Assembly (NCBI GenBank): GCA_004554075.1
Contig: SFOB01000061.1
Coordinates: forward strand, 1-25,398
Reading direction: 5' to 3'
Source: Treponema sp.
GTDB lineage: Bacteria > Spirochaetota > Spirochaetia > Treponematales > Treponemataceae
DNA length: 25,398 bases
Under the pieces are notes generated by a model. That model did no database searches. It was not told where the DNA came from and saw only the letters and a program-made list of their open reading frames with translations. A program made the position numbers and the translations under genes. Positions 7,207 through 16,461 of this stretch are shown here, piece after piece. The first letter of the stretch is position 1. Every line of letters starts with the position of its first letter.

Positions 7207-9114
7207 ATGAATGAATACTCAAGTGCAGAGCATCTTCGCCCCGTGGTTTTTGTAGACCCGGAAAAATGCTGTAACTGTCATCGCTGCATCAGCGTTTGTC
7301 CCGTTAAGATGTGTAACAATGGTTCGGGAGATCATGTATCTGTAAATCATGATTTATGTATTGGCTGCGGAACTTGTATAGAGGCCTGCGTACATGGAGC
7401 AAGATCAGGAATTGATGATACCCAGGACTTTTTCTACGATCTGAAAACAGGAACTTCAATGGTTGCCATTGTTGCTCCGGCAGTTGCTGTAAACTTTGCC
7501 GGCAGAGATCTTGAATTGAATGGCTGGCTTAAAGCTCTTGGTGTAAAGGCAGTTTTTGATGTTGGCTTTGGTGCGGAGCTTACTACAAAAAGTTATGTAG
7601 AAGAACTTAAAAGAGATGATCCACCAATCATGATTTCTCAGCCATGTCCGGCTCTGGTAAGTTTTATCGAAATCTATAATCCGAATTTAATTCCATATCT
7701 GGCCAAGGCTGACAGTCCTATGGCCCACACAGTTGAATGCATCCGCCATTTCTATCCCCAATACAATGACTGTAAGATAGCAGTTATTTCACCATGTTAT
7801 GCTAAGCGGCGTGAGTTCGATGAGAACGGTCGTGGTGATTACAATGTAACAATGAAGAGTCTGGAAGACTGGATTAAATCAAATGGAATTGACCTTTCAA
7901 AATATCCAAGAGTTCCTTATGAAAATCCTCTGGCAGAGCGTGCGGTTTTGTATTCAACTCCTGGTGGACTTATGCGTACTGCAGAAAGGTTTGTTCCGGG
8001 TATTTCTTCTGTGACACGAAAGATTGAAGGGCAGCCTGCTGTATTTGAATATCTGGATGGTCTTGATAAATTGTTGTCTTCTGGCGGTAAGCCCCACTGC
8101 AAGCTTGTGGACTGTCTCAACTGCGAAAAGGGCTGTAACAGAGGTGGAGGAACTCCGATAAATGATCTTCCTCTGGATGAGTCAGAAGCTCTGGTTGAGC
8201 AGCGAGCCATTGACCGGCGAAAGGAATGGAAAACGGCCGGTAGAAAACCGGGATATTTTGCACTCAAAAAACTTGAGAGAACTGTAAACGCATACTGGAA
8301 GCCGGATATCTACAACCGACAGTATCAGGACCGCAGTGAGGCAACAAGAAAGTTCATCAGAATTCCAAGTGAAGAAGAACTGCAGCAGATATACTACAGC
8401 ATGGAAAAGCATTCAAAATCAGATCTTTATGACTGTTGTGCCTGTGGATATAACGGCTGTAAGCAGATGGCTATTGCCATTTTTAATGGACTTAACCGCA
8501 GGGAGAATTGTCATCACTATGTTCAGAACCTTGCAAATCAGGATCATGAGAAGGAGATTCGCGAGGCAGTTAATAGTATTACCGAAGCTGTTCGTTCCGG
8601 TAGCGAGGCCTTAAAGAGTAATGTACACGACCTTCAGGAAATCAGAAATATGAACACCCTGACAACCGAAGGTATTAAGGAATTAAATAAAAAGATTGAT
8701 GGTATCTGGGATATTGTTGGTATAATCAACAGTGTTGCCGATCAGACAAAAATCATTGCCTTTAATGCAGAACTTGAAGCCTCAAGTTCTGGTGAAGCGG
8801 GAAAGAACTTCTATATTGTTGCTACAGAAATACGCCGTCTTTCGGATACAATCATAGACAGTATCAAAGAGATTAAGAGCAATATTGATGAGATTCAGCT
8901 GGCATCCGACCGCCTTATTCTGGACAGTGAGAAGGGGACAAAACAGATAGATGTCAGCTGCGAAAATGCGAAGTCTCTCGAAAGAGGCTTTGGAAGTATT
9001 ATGGCTACTTCACAAACATCATCTTCCGAGGATGGCATTTTTGCAAGCATTCAGAATATTGCCCAGGGTATTGAAGAATTTTCTAAGAATACCGCCGGGC
9101 TTGGTGCTTCATAA
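7207..9114 (+). CDS. Ferredoxin/[FeFe]-hydrogenase-like domain fused to a chemoreceptor signalling domain
   Basis: A 635-residue protein with no membrane segment. Domains in order: two 4Fe-4S ferredoxin motifs (C21/24/27/31 and C51/54/57/61); an [FeFe]-hydrogenase large-subunit-like domain at ~80-320; a further Fe-S motif with C410, C413, C418 and C435; then from ~450 a cytoplasmic MCP signalling region whose hairpin tip reads VADQTKIIAFNAELEAS. Four cysteines corresponding to H-cluster ligands are present: SQPCP (C147), SPCYAK (C197) and CEKGC (C306, C310). The proton-transfer cysteine that precedes C147 in active enzymes is replaced by proline. This pattern suggests a redox or hydrogen sensor talking to CheA/CheW rather than a catalytic hydrogenase (inference). 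No hydrogenase maturation or che genes are in the window. It converges on the amylase-family gene with a 4-nt gap. Confidence 0.85.
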   Translation: MNEYSSAEHLRPVVFVDPEKCCNCHRCISVCPVKMCNNGSGDHVSVNHDLCIGCGTCIEACVHGARSGIDDTQDFFYDLKTGTSMVAIVAPAVAVNFAGRDLELNGWLKALGVKAVFDVGFGAELTTKSYVEELKRDDPPIMISQPCPALVSFIEIYNPNLIPYLAKADSPMAHTVECIRHFYPQYNDCKIAVISPCYAKRREFDENGRGDYNVTMKSLEDWIKSNGIDLSKYPRVPYENPLAERAVLYSTPGGLMRTAERFVPGISSVTRKIEGQPAVFEYLDGLDKLLSSGGKPHCKLVDCLNCEKGCNRGGGTPINDLPLDESEALVEQRAIDRRKEWKTAGRKPGYFALKKLERTVNAYWKPDIYNRQYQDRSEATRKFIRIPSEEELQQIYYSMEKHSKSDLYDCCACGYNGCKQMAIAIFNGLNRRENCHHYVQNLANQDHEKEIREAVNSITEAVRSGSEALKSNVHDLQEIRNMNTLTTEGIKELNKKIDGIWDIVGIINSVADQTKIIAFNAELEASSSGEAGKNFYIVATEIRRLSDTIIDSIKEIKSNIDEIQLASDRLILDSEKGTKQIDVSCENAKSLERGFGSIMATSQTSSSEDGIFASIQNIAQGIEEFSKNTAGLGAS

Positions 9115-9118
9115 AGAA

Positions 9119-12100
9119 TTACTTTTTCTGAGTCTTCTTAGCCGGTGCCTTTTGGGTTTCCGGCTTTTTTGTTGCTGATGATTTTGCAGCAGGCTTTGCT
9201 TTTGCAGCTTGCTTCTTAGCAGCAGTCGGTTTCTTTGTGGCCGCAGGTTTCTTAGCAACCGGAGCTTTCTTAGTTGTTTTCTTTGCAAGCACCTTCGGCT
9301 CAAACTCCTTCAGCATGTTTTCGCACTTATAAGCGGCCTTGGTCTTTGCTGCAGACAGGAGCTTGTTGAACTTCTGGATATTTGCGAAGTCGGCGGTTTT
9401 GCCGGCCAGAGCGAGCAACAGGATAGTTTTGTTCAGACTGTCGTCACTGAGTTCTTTGTTGAACCAGCGGATATTGTCAAAGTTGTTAGTTCCAGACAAA
9501 AGTCCGCACCAGCGGCCCTGCATCATAAGCTTTGTTACTTCGAAGGCGGACAACTTTGAATCTTTCTTGATTGCGGCAGGACTTGTGGCTGCGGCAAGAA
9601 CAAAGAGCTTTGTAAGATTCCATCTTTCGTCTTTATCAGAAAGTTTTTCTTCGCGAAGATATTCGTTGAACTTGCGGCCAAAGGCGAACTCTAAAGCACT
9701 TCCCTTTTCTGCAAGTGTGCCGCAGAGAGCCCAGCACAAAAGTTGTTTTTCGAGGCCGGCATCGCAGACTTCCATGAGGCCTGCAAAGGCACTTGCGTCT
9801 GCTGCCTTGAGTAAAGCCTTCTGTAAATCTGCAGGGGCCTTTGTCTTTTTGAGATTGTGGATTGCAACCAGCTTCTTGAGGCGGGCAGTAATTTCTGCTG
9901 CTTCTTTTGCGGCGTCGAGTTTTACATTTTTGTCTGAAAATTTGCTTGCAGTTTTTACAAAGGCTGTAAGCTCTTTATTTGAGGATGTCATTATGTCTGT
10001 AACTTTCTTTGCGGTGAGGGCAGCAGGCTTTTTAGCGGCTGTCTTTGATTTTGATGATTTCTTTGCAGCGTTCGCAGTCTCAGCACTTTCTGCCTCACTC
10101 TTATCCTTTATTTTCTCATAACCAAAGGCTTCAAAGAGAGGCGCAATAACCTTACCGGCATAAGCGTGCAAATCAGCATAGAGGTCTTTGTAAATCAGTT
10201 CCTGCCATGCAGTTTCAATGTCTTCGCAGCCACGGCCTGCCAGGAAGTCACACAAAATGCGGTAACGACCATCGGCTTCGTCGCTTACCTGATGAACATT
10301 GAGGTAAACCTGATACTCAAAGCCGTTGAGCATTACGAAGAGACCTTTTTCGCAAACCTCGCTGCTCTTGCGGATAAACCAGAGGCGGCTTCTATGCTCC
10401 TGGAAGATACAGTACTTGTCGTCTTCGGCTGTCAAATTAAGTCCCTCGGAGATGCTGCGACTCTTCATCACAACTTCATCACCATTACCAGTCTTTACTG
10501 CATAAGGATCTGACTGTTTAATCCAGCCGGCAGCCCGGTCGTATTTGTTGTTGTAGAAAACAACAGCACGTTCATCATCGGCTCCGTTAGAGTAGGCAAA
10601 TACGTTTTCGTTTACGTGGCCGTCTTCCCAGAGGTCGTAGAAAAGGAAGTTGTCTACGCCGGAGAAGAGGTAGCGCTTTTTCATAAGCGGGAAGATGTCG
10701 TGCCAGTGGCGGTCTACAAGGTACTGGCTAGGCTTTTCGTCCTTGTAAGCCTTGGTGTATTCCATTCCGTATTTTTCGGTAAAGCCTTCAATCTGGCCGT
10801 GACCGAACATAGGAAGGCCTGGCATTGTAATCATCAGAGTACATACACCAAAATATTTGTCGCCGTCGCCGAACTGGGCAATGGCAGTTTCCTCATCCGG
10901 GTTGTTCATAAAGTTTACATAGCGCTTAAGAACCTGTGGATCAAAGGTGATTGTATTTTTTACGGTCTCACGGTATTTCTGATTTTCCTCTTTCTTGAGC
11001 ATGTTCATAAAGGCCGAGTTATAAACGCGGTGCATACCTAAAGTACGAACGAAGTATCCTTCCATCATCCAGAAGGCTTCTGCAAGAAGAAGTGTGTCCG
11101 GGCACTCTGCCGCAACACGGTCTACAACTTCACGCCAGAACTCGTTTGGAATTGCGTCATTGAACTGCTGGGTGCTCAGTCCTGTTTCACTGCGGGTTGC
11201 AATATCTCCTGATTTCTTTGCCAGAACCATAGCCGCATCAAAACGGATGATAGGGAAGTTCTGGGCAACATGCAGAATCTCCTGCATAACAGCCTCGCGG
11301 GCAGTCGGATTCAAAAAGTCAATCTGAGCAGTGTCGTTCCAAGGAAGACCTGTACCGTCGTTTCCGTGGTAGATGTAGCGGGTATCCCCTGTCTGATTAT
11401 CAACACGCTTGAAAACTACAGAACAGTCGTTCTTGCTGTAGTAGTGGTCTTCCAGGAAGAGGGAAACGCGTCCATCCTGCGAAAGGTTTTCTCCATTATA
11501 AGTGTACTGAGGGAAAGGATTATCGCGGCGCTGAATAAAATAATCCGGGTGATTGATAACCCAGTCGCCGTCCATACCCGTGTGGTTCGGAACCATGTCA
11601 GATGCAAGACGGATTCCCCTCTGCCAGCAGCGCTGACGAAGATTTGCAAGCGCATCCCAGCCACCGATATTCGAAGCAATATTATAATCAAAAAGAGAAT
11701 AGGCAGATGCAGCCGCCTCAGGGTTACCGCAAATCTGTTTGATGCGGCGGCTGGCCTTAGAGCGTTCCCAAAGGCCAATCAGCCAGAGGCCGGTAAAGCC
11801 CTCGTCGCGCAGCTTATCAAGTTCAGCATCCGGAATCTGGTCCAGTCTTGTAATAGGGTAGCCATACTGCTTTGTAAGCTGATCCAGCCAGACAAGAACA
11901 GTCTTGGCAATCAGGATAACCTTTGGCATCCACTCGCTGTCGGCGCTGAAGCGTTCATATTCATTCATCAGGTTTTCAAAACTGTATGGCTGCATGTCCG
12001 GAAGGTCGCCGCCTCCAAAGCCATGCCAGGCAGCCTTTTCTTCTTCGGAAATTGTATCCATTCCGGCAAGAATGCGCTTGAGCCACTCGCCAAGAAAATC

Positions 12101-12814
12101 AGCCCAGTACTTCTGAAGGTACTCAAGCTGGCCCCGCAGACTGTCCGGTGCAAATACCTGAGGCTCTCGGAGAAGGGTAATCAAATCATGATTAAAAGGA
12201 CCAAAAAACGGCTGACCGGCAGCGTATTTCTGAATGATCTTCCAGCTCTTAGCGTAGAGCTTATTTTTTGCAAGCTCCTTGTCGGAGAACATAATCATAA
12301 AAGGCTGGAAGGCCTTGTTTTCATTTGCAAGATGAAGGAGAATCAGTTCTTCAAGAGTCTGGGCACGGTTTGTACGTTCAACGCCGGTACCCGCATCCAG
12401 CTCGGTGGCGGCAAGATATTCTTCCGGTCTGATTTTTTCCTTATAAACCGCAACCGGCGGAAACTCGCGGATAAAATCCAGCAGAAGCCCGTCCACTTCA
12501 TCGCGGCCGAACTCCTTATCAAGCGTTGCCAGCAGGTCGTCCATAAAGGTCAGCACCTTGTCGCGTCGGTAAAGCATACACACATAATGAAGAATCTCAT
12601 CAATCAGACCCATAGCATTGAGCTGTCCGGCCGAAAGTTTTTTATTCTCCTCGCCACGGCTCTCAAACACATTGTTTATTAAAAGCTGAAAGGCGCGTAC
12701 ATTCTTCATGTTTGCGAAAACCACGTTTCCGCTGGAAGCAAAAAGCCCGCCGTCAAAATTACAAAGGTCTCGTATCTTCTTTGAGATGTGAAATTCGTTG
12801 TGTGAAATCTTCAT
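9119..12814 (-). CDS. Large alpha-amylase-family (GH13) protein with Lys/Ala-rich tail
   Basis: A 1231-residue protein from ATG 12814, chosen because GGAG (12824-12821) stands 6 nt before it; a TTG at 12826 overlaps that SD. Residues ~1-310 are a predominantly helical N-terminal region of unknown role. Residues ~310-790 are a GH13 (beta/alpha)8 domain with SDMVPNHTG near 405. The likely catalytic triad is the nucleophile D526 (IRFDAAM), the acid/base E579 (LAEAFW) and D640 (NNPDEET). A Lys/Ala/Ser linker (~901-937) leads to a helical domain, and residues ~1171-1231 are a highly basic AKKP/TKKP-type tail. There is no signal peptide, so the protein is probably cytoplasmic and acts on glycogen, maltodextrin or a related alpha-glucan (inference). 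The subfamily is not recognised. The tail resembles histone-H1-like bacterial tails. Confidence 0.85.
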   Translation of the reverse strand: MKISHNEFHISKKIRDLCNFDGGLFASSGNVVFANMKNVRAFQLLINNVFESRGEENKKLSAGQLNAMGLIDEILHYVCMLYRRDKVLTFMDDLLATLDKEFGRDEVDGLLLDFIREFPPVAVYKEKIRPEEYLAATELDAGTGVERTNRAQTLEELILLHLANENKAFQPFMIMFSDKELAKNKLYAKSWKIIQKYAAGQPFFGPFNHDLITLLREPQVFAPDSLRGQLEYLQKYWADFLGEWLKRILAGMDTISEEEKAAWHGFGGGDLPDMQPYSFENLMNEYERFSADSEWMPKVILIAKTVLVWLDQLTKQYGYPITRLDQIPDAELDKLRDEGFTGLWLIGLWERSKASRRIKQICGNPEAAASAYSLFDYNIASNIGGWDALANLRQRCWQRGIRLASDMVPNHTGMDGDWVINHPDYFIQRRDNPFPQYTYNGENLSQDGRVSLFLEDHYYSKNDCSVVFKRVDNQTGDTRYIYHGNDGTGLPWNDTAQIDFLNPTAREAVMQEILHVAQNFPIIRFDAAMVLAKKSGDIATRSETGLSTQQFNDAIPNEFWREVVDRVAAECPDTLLLAEAFWMMEGYFVRTLGMHRVYNSAFMNMLKKEENQKYRETVKNTITFDPQVLKRYVNFMNNPDEETAIAQFGDGDKYFGVCTLMITMPGLPMFGHGQIEGFTEKYGMEYTKAYKDEKPSQYLVDRHWHDIFPLMKKRYLFSGVDNFLFYDLWEDGHVNENVFAYSNGADDERAVVFYNNKYDRAAGWIKQSDPYAVKTGNGDEVVMKSRSISEGLNLTAEDDKYCIFQEHRSRLWFIRKSSEVCEKGLFVMLNGFEYQVYLNVHQVSDEADGRYRILCDFLAGRGCEDIETAWQELIYKDLYADLHAYAGKVIAPLFEAFGYEKIKDKSEAESAETANAAKKSSKSKTAAKKPAALTAKKVTDIMTSSNKELTAFVKTASKFSDKNVKLDAAKEAAEITARLKKLVAIHNLKKTKAPADLQKALLKAADASAFAGLMEVCDAGLEKQLLCWALCGTLAEKGSALEFAFGRKFNEYLREEKLSDKDERWNLTKLFVLAAATSPAAIKKDSKLSAFEVTKLMMQGRWCGLLSGTNNFDNIRWFNKELSDDSLNKTILLLALAGKTADFANIQKFNKLLSAAKTKAAYKCENMLKEFEPKVLAKKTTKKAPVAKKPAATKKPTAAKKQAAKAKPAAKSSATKKPETQKAPAKKTQKK
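9140..9170 (+). terminator. Terminator for the hydrogenase-like gene inside the convergent gene's tail
   Basis: AGCCGG (9140-9145) pairs with CCGGCT (9160-9165) around 14 nt, followed on the plus strand by six T (9165-9170). It lies 25 nt beyond the hydrogenase-like stop codon and within the Lys-rich 3' coding end of the convergent amylase-family gene, whose Lys codons supply the T-run on this strand. Confidence 0.55.
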
Positions 12815-12840
12815 TATGTACTCCAACTTTTAGTTTATAG

Positions 12841-12935
12841 GTAAGGAGGGGGAAGTCTCCCTCTCGCTCCAGCCCGCTTCGCGGTCTTTCGCTACCCCTT
12901 CGCCTAGGGGTTGCACCCCTAAGCCCCTGCTTTAC
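12841..12935. repeat. GC-rich hairpin cluster, probable dispersed intergenic repeat
   Basis: In the otherwise AT-rich 287-nt gap between the amylase-family gene and hsdR, about 95 bases are GC-rich and full of small palindromes: CCGC-TTC-GCGG (12874-12884), TAGGGGT-TGC-ACCCCTA (12905-12921), and a GGGA/TCCC hairpin near 12848-12862. The first G-block of the second hairpin can also pair with ACCCCT at 12894-12899. It resembles intergenic repeats remembered from Treponema genomes, which cannot be verified here. If transcribed leftward it would form part of the 5' leader of the amylase-family gene. The rest of the gap (12936-13113) is AT-rich and holds the hsdR promoter region. Confidence 0.5.
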
Positions 12936-13039
12936 ATCCATTCAAACTTGACAATATGTCTAGTAGAATAATTATATCACGGTTTTACTTAATATGCGAA
13001 TAATATAGAAGTTATAAGCTCAAAAGAATTAAAAATATT

Positions 13040-13060
13040 CATAAAAACATTTGTTTTATG
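13040..13060. repeat. Imperfect palindrome upstream of the hsdR promoter
   Basis: CATAAAAACA (13040-13049) faces TGTTTTATG (13052-13060) with one bulged base. It lies directly upstream of the candidate -35 box of hsdR and could be a regulator site, but no regulator gene is in the window. Confidence 0.3.
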
Positions 13061-13088
13061 TGATAAAAAGCATTTAGCGTGGTATAAT
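13060..13088 (+). promoter_or_regulatory. Candidate promoter of the restriction operon
   Basis: GTGATA (13060-13065), a 17-nt spacer and a perfect TATAAT (13083-13088) are well placed. The expected +1 near 13095 leaves a short leader containing AAGTAAGG (13097-13104) before ATG 13114. Confidence 0.55.
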
Positions 13089-13113
13089 TATTATAAAAGT
13101 AAGGTATTTGTAA

Positions 13114-16100
13114 ATGGCATCATCTTTTGATTATTTTGAAAAAGAATTTCCAGTACTCACAAAACTTGGTAAATTAGCAGAGTCCTATTGTGAAACAGAT
13201 CCGAATAGTGCTTTATATAAAATTCGTAAAATTGGCGAAACCATTACAACTCTTATATATCAATATGAAGAATTTCCTGTAAAGTATACAGGTGAGGTAA
13301 AAGATATTCCTCAAGCTACGCGAATTTCAACTTTACAATCTAGTGGTATTATAAATTCATTACTTGCAAAATCTTTCACACGTCTTAGGAAAATCGGAAA
13401 CGAGGCTGTACATGAAGATTTGGATTCTTCAGTTTTAGTTAGAGAACTTCTTCCAATCGCTTATAGTCTTTGTTTGTGGTTTGCAGGAACGTATGGTACA
13501 AATAAAAATCCGGAATACAAAGAATATGTAACTCCTGAAATACTAAAAGTAGTTGCGAAAAAGAAATTCATTGTAAAAATAAAGATCCCTTCTGATTTTA
13601 CTCCACAGGAAAAACTGGATGATGAAACAGAAAATCAGCTTATAGAACAGGCTTCGGCTGTAGCTGCTCAAGTTCCAAAAATTTTAATTTCTGAACGTAA
13701 AAATCGTTCCTATAAAGCAAATCGTGCGCGTCCTCTTACAGAAGCAGAAACTCGAGAACTTATTGATGACCAGCTTCGGAAGGTTGGCTGGGAATGCGAC
13801 ACAAATCTTCTTAATCAAAAACTGCATGGTACGAAACCCCAGAAAGGTCATAATATGGCCATTGCAGAATGGCAAACTGATTCTAAAATCTACAATCATG
13901 GCTATGCAGATTATGCGCTCTTTATCGGTGAAAAACTTGTTGGCGTAATCGAAGCAAAAGCTGAGCATAAAGATATTCCGTGTGTAATTGACGGGCAGTG
14001 TAAAGAATATGCAAGTCTTATAAAAGATTCAGATAGTGATTATGTGCAGGGGACTTGGGGCGTTAATAAGGAATACAAAGTTCCTTTTGCCTTTGCAACA
14101 AATGGTCGTCCTTATCTCAAACAACTTGAAACAAAATCTGGAATCTGGTTTATTAATTTTACAAAACCAACAGAAGCTCCTAAAGCATTACAGGGATGGA
14201 TGAGTCCTATAGGTATTGAAGAACTTTTAGAGCGTAATACCGAAGCATTCAAAAAAGAATACGAAGAGCTTGATGACGATGACTTCTTGCGAAATAAAGA
14301 TGGTTTGAGTCTTCGTGATTATCAGATAGAAGCAATTCATGCAGTTGATAAAGCGCTAGAAGAGGGGAGAAGAAATATCCTTCTTGCAATGGCAACTGGA
14401 ACCGGAAAAACCAGAACTTTTCTTGCTTTGATTTACCGCTTTTTGAAGACAGGTCGTTTTAAGCGAATCTTGCTTTTGGTAGATCGTAACTCTCTTGGAA
14501 AGCAGGCATTTGATGTTTTCAGCGAAGTAAAACTTAATCAGCTTCAGCCTCTTACAGATATCTACAACATCAAAAATCTTGATGAAAAAATAATTGATAA
14601 AGAAACAAAACTGCAAATCTCTACAGTTCAGGGAATGGTTCAGCGTATTCTTTATAATGATGGCGAGAGAATGCCTGCTGTAACAGATTTTGATTTAGTA
14701 ATTATTGATGAAGCACACCGCGGTTATATTCTTGATAAAGAAATGGCAGACGAAGAATTATTCTTCAGGGACCAGCTGGATTATCAGAGTAAGTACAGAA
14801 ACATCATAGAATATTTTGATGCAGTAAGAATAGGATTCACAGCGACTCCTGCTTTGCAGACAACTCAGATTTTTGGGGAACCTGTTTATACTTATTCATA
14901 TCGCCGCGCAGTTTATGAAGGTTATCTTTGTGACCACGATGTTCCATATATTATTTCCACAGATAAAACTCGTAACGGAATCCATTTTGAAGTTGGAACT
15001 ATTGTAGATAAATATGACCCGAATAATAAAACTGTTGTAAAGGCCGAAGTAGAACCTGATGAAGTTGATTACGATGTAGAAAAATTCAACAGAGATATTA
15101 TTACCCGTCCGTTTAATGAAGCTGTTTTTTCTGAACTATTTGAAAATGGATATCTTATACTTGATGCACCAGATACACACGGAAAAACTCTGATATTTGC
15201 AGTGAACGATGAACACGCAGATATGATTGTTGATATTATCAAAAAGATTTGCGAAAAGAATGAACTTCCAGAACAGGCAGTAATGAAAATTACAGGAAGT
15301 GCTGGTGGTGGAAATCAAAAGAAAATAGAAGACCTCATAAAACAGTTTAAGAACGAAGCCTTCCCAAGTGTCGTTGTAACTGTAGATTTGCTGACAACAG
15401 GAATTGATGTTCCTTCAATCACAAATCTTGTGTTTATGAGATGCATTAAGTCTCGAATTTTGTTTGAGCAGATGCTCGGAAGAGCTACACGCCGCTGTCC
15501 AGAAATCAATAAAACTCATTTTAATATATATGATCCCGCCGGAGTTTATGACCATATCAAAGATAAAATTGATATGCAGCCAGTCGTTCAAAAGCCAAAA
15601 ATTAAAATGACGGAACTTATAGACTCAATGGTTTCTGTTCCTGATACAGAGCCAAAGATAATTCAATATCAGATTGAACAATTACTCGCAAAGGTGAACC
15701 GCAAAAAGAATAATCTTACTCCAGAGGCTGTTTCAAATTTCAAAGTATTGACCAGGGAACCGAGCATAGAATCATATCTCAAAAAAATAGAAGAACTAAA
15801 TCCAATTGAAGCTAAACAGCAGATTATTGAGGACAGAAATGTTTTTGAACTTTTGGAAGATGATAAAGCGGAACTTCGTAAAATCATCATCGACACAAAA
15901 GAAGACAAAGATGTTCAGATAACCCGCGGATACGGTAAACACAATTTACAGCAGCCTGAAGATTATATTGAAGAATTTACAAATTATATAAAAGAAAACC
16001 GCAATAAGATTGAAGCCTTAAAAATTGTCTGCACCAGACCTGCCGCACTTACACGTGAAGCCCTTAAAAATCTTGCAGTTATTCTTGCAAATGAAGGGTA

Positions 16101-16461
16101 TGACTTAACAAGTCTTAACACTGCCTGGAACAAAGTTACAAATGCAGACCTTACAGTAGACATTATCAGCGTAATCAGAACCTGCGCAATCGGCTCTCCT
16201 ATGCAGAGTCACGAAGATAGAATTAAAAAAGCTATTGCAAAACTAAAGGCAAATCATAATTTTAGTCCGGTTGAACTTGGCTGGCTTAATGTAATAGAAG
16301 CAAATCTTTTACAGGAAAATGTACTCGAAGAGTCTGTATTTGATAATGAAGTTATTTTCCGCAATAAGGGTGGCTTTAAGCGTATAGATAAAGACTTTAA
16401 GTTCCAGCTCCGCGCATTGATTGACGAATTGAATAAATATCTGTATGAAGATGCAGCGTAA
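13114..16461 (+). CDS. hsdR: Type I restriction enzyme subunit R (EcoEI-like)
   Basis: A 1115-residue motor/nuclease subunit that cleaves unmethylated DNA after ATP-driven translocation in complex with HsdM and HsdS. Residues ~1-130 resemble the DUF4145 domain found at the start of many such subunits. Residues ~210-300 hold the nuclease core with D266 and E280-A-K282 (VIEAK). The SF2 helicase follows with Walker A GTGKT near 427-432, DEAH from D532, and TATP-like FTATPA further on. The C-terminal third matches the EcoEI R-subunit C-terminal region. Length and order fit a complete, intact protein. ATG 13114 has AAGG 9 nt upstream. It leads an operon with an AAA ATPase, hsdM, hsdS and a STAND nuclease, and is separated from the second gene by a 118-nt palindromic spacer. 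Confidence 0.95.
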   Translation: MASSFDYFEKEFPVLTKLGKLAESYCETDPNSALYKIRKIGETITTLIYQYEEFPVKYTGEVKDIPQATRISTLQSSGIINSLLAKSFTRLRKIGNEAVHEDLDSSVLVRELLPIAYSLCLWFAGTYGTNKNPEYKEYVTPEILKVVAKKKFIVKIKIPSDFTPQEKLDDETENQLIEQASAVAAQVPKILISERKNRSYKANRARPLTEAETRELIDDQLRKVGWECDTNLLNQKLHGTKPQKGHNMAIAEWQTDSKIYNHGYADYALFIGEKLVGVIEAKAEHKDIPCVIDGQCKEYASLIKDSDSDYVQGTWGVNKEYKVPFAFATNGRPYLKQLETKSGIWFINFTKPTEAPKALQGWMSPIGIEELLERNTEAFKKEYEELDDDDFLRNKDGLSLRDYQIEAIHAVDKALEEGRRNILLAMATGTGKTRTFLALIYRFLKTGRFKRILLLVDRNSLGKQAFDVFSEVKLNQLQPLTDIYNIKNLDEKIIDKETKLQISTVQGMVQRILYNDGERMPAVTDFDLVIIDEAHRGYILDKEMADEELFFRDQLDYQSKYRNIIEYFDAVRIGFTATPALQTTQIFGEPVYTYSYRRAVYEGYLCDHDVPYIISTDKTRNGIHFEVGTIVDKYDPNNKTVVKAEVEPDEVDYDVEKFNRDIITRPFNEAVFSELFENGYLILDAPDTHGKTLIFAVNDEHADMIVDIIKKICEKNELPEQAVMKITGSAGGGNQKKIEDLIKQFKNEAFPSVVVTVDLLTTGIDVPSITNLVFMRCIKSRILFEQMLGRATRRCPEINKTHFNIYDPAGVYDHIKDKIDMQPVVQKPKIKMTELIDSMVSVPDTEPKIIQYQIEQLLAKVNRKKNNLTPEAVSNFKVLTREPSIESYLKKIEELNPIEAKQQIIEDRNVFELLEDDKAELRKIIIDTKEDKDVQITRGYGKHNLQQPEDYIEEFTNYIKENRNKIEALKIVCTRPAALTREALKNLAVILANEGYDLTSLNTAWNKVTNADLTVDIISVIRTCAIGSPMQSHEDRIKKAIAKLKANHNFSPVELGWLNVIEANLLQENVLEESVFDNEVIFRNKGGFKRIDKDFKFQLRALIDELNKYLYEDAA

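Noticed and set aside
9119..9310. Repetitive DNA that might be taken for a repeat array or CRISPR
   Set aside because: The repeats are short, irregular codon-level repeats encoding the Lys/Ala tail; no constant repeat with unique spacers exists.
9339..10121. 260-codon plus-strand frame opposite the Lys/Ala-rich part of the amylase-family gene
   Set aside because: Its Ser/Leu/Phe/Ala-rich composition is the mirror image of Lys/Ala/Glu codons on the other strand; no start signal or domain.
11270..12682. Long plus-strand open frame (470 codons) opposite the amylase-family gene
   Set aside because: It lies wholly antisense to a gene with clear GH13 motifs, has no SD and resembles no family. It is explained by the codon bias of the opposite strand.
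12759..12941. Small minus-strand frame with an Arg/Gly-rich product
   Set aside because: It is the translation of the GC-rich hairpin block and runs into the start of the amylase-family gene in another frame; no SD.
12948..12977. Perfect TTGACA upstream of hsdR as its promoter
   Set aside because: At 17-18 nt downstream only ATTATA/TTATAT is found, a poor -10. The GTGATA-N17-TATAAT pair at 13060-13088 is better placed, though a second start is not excluded.
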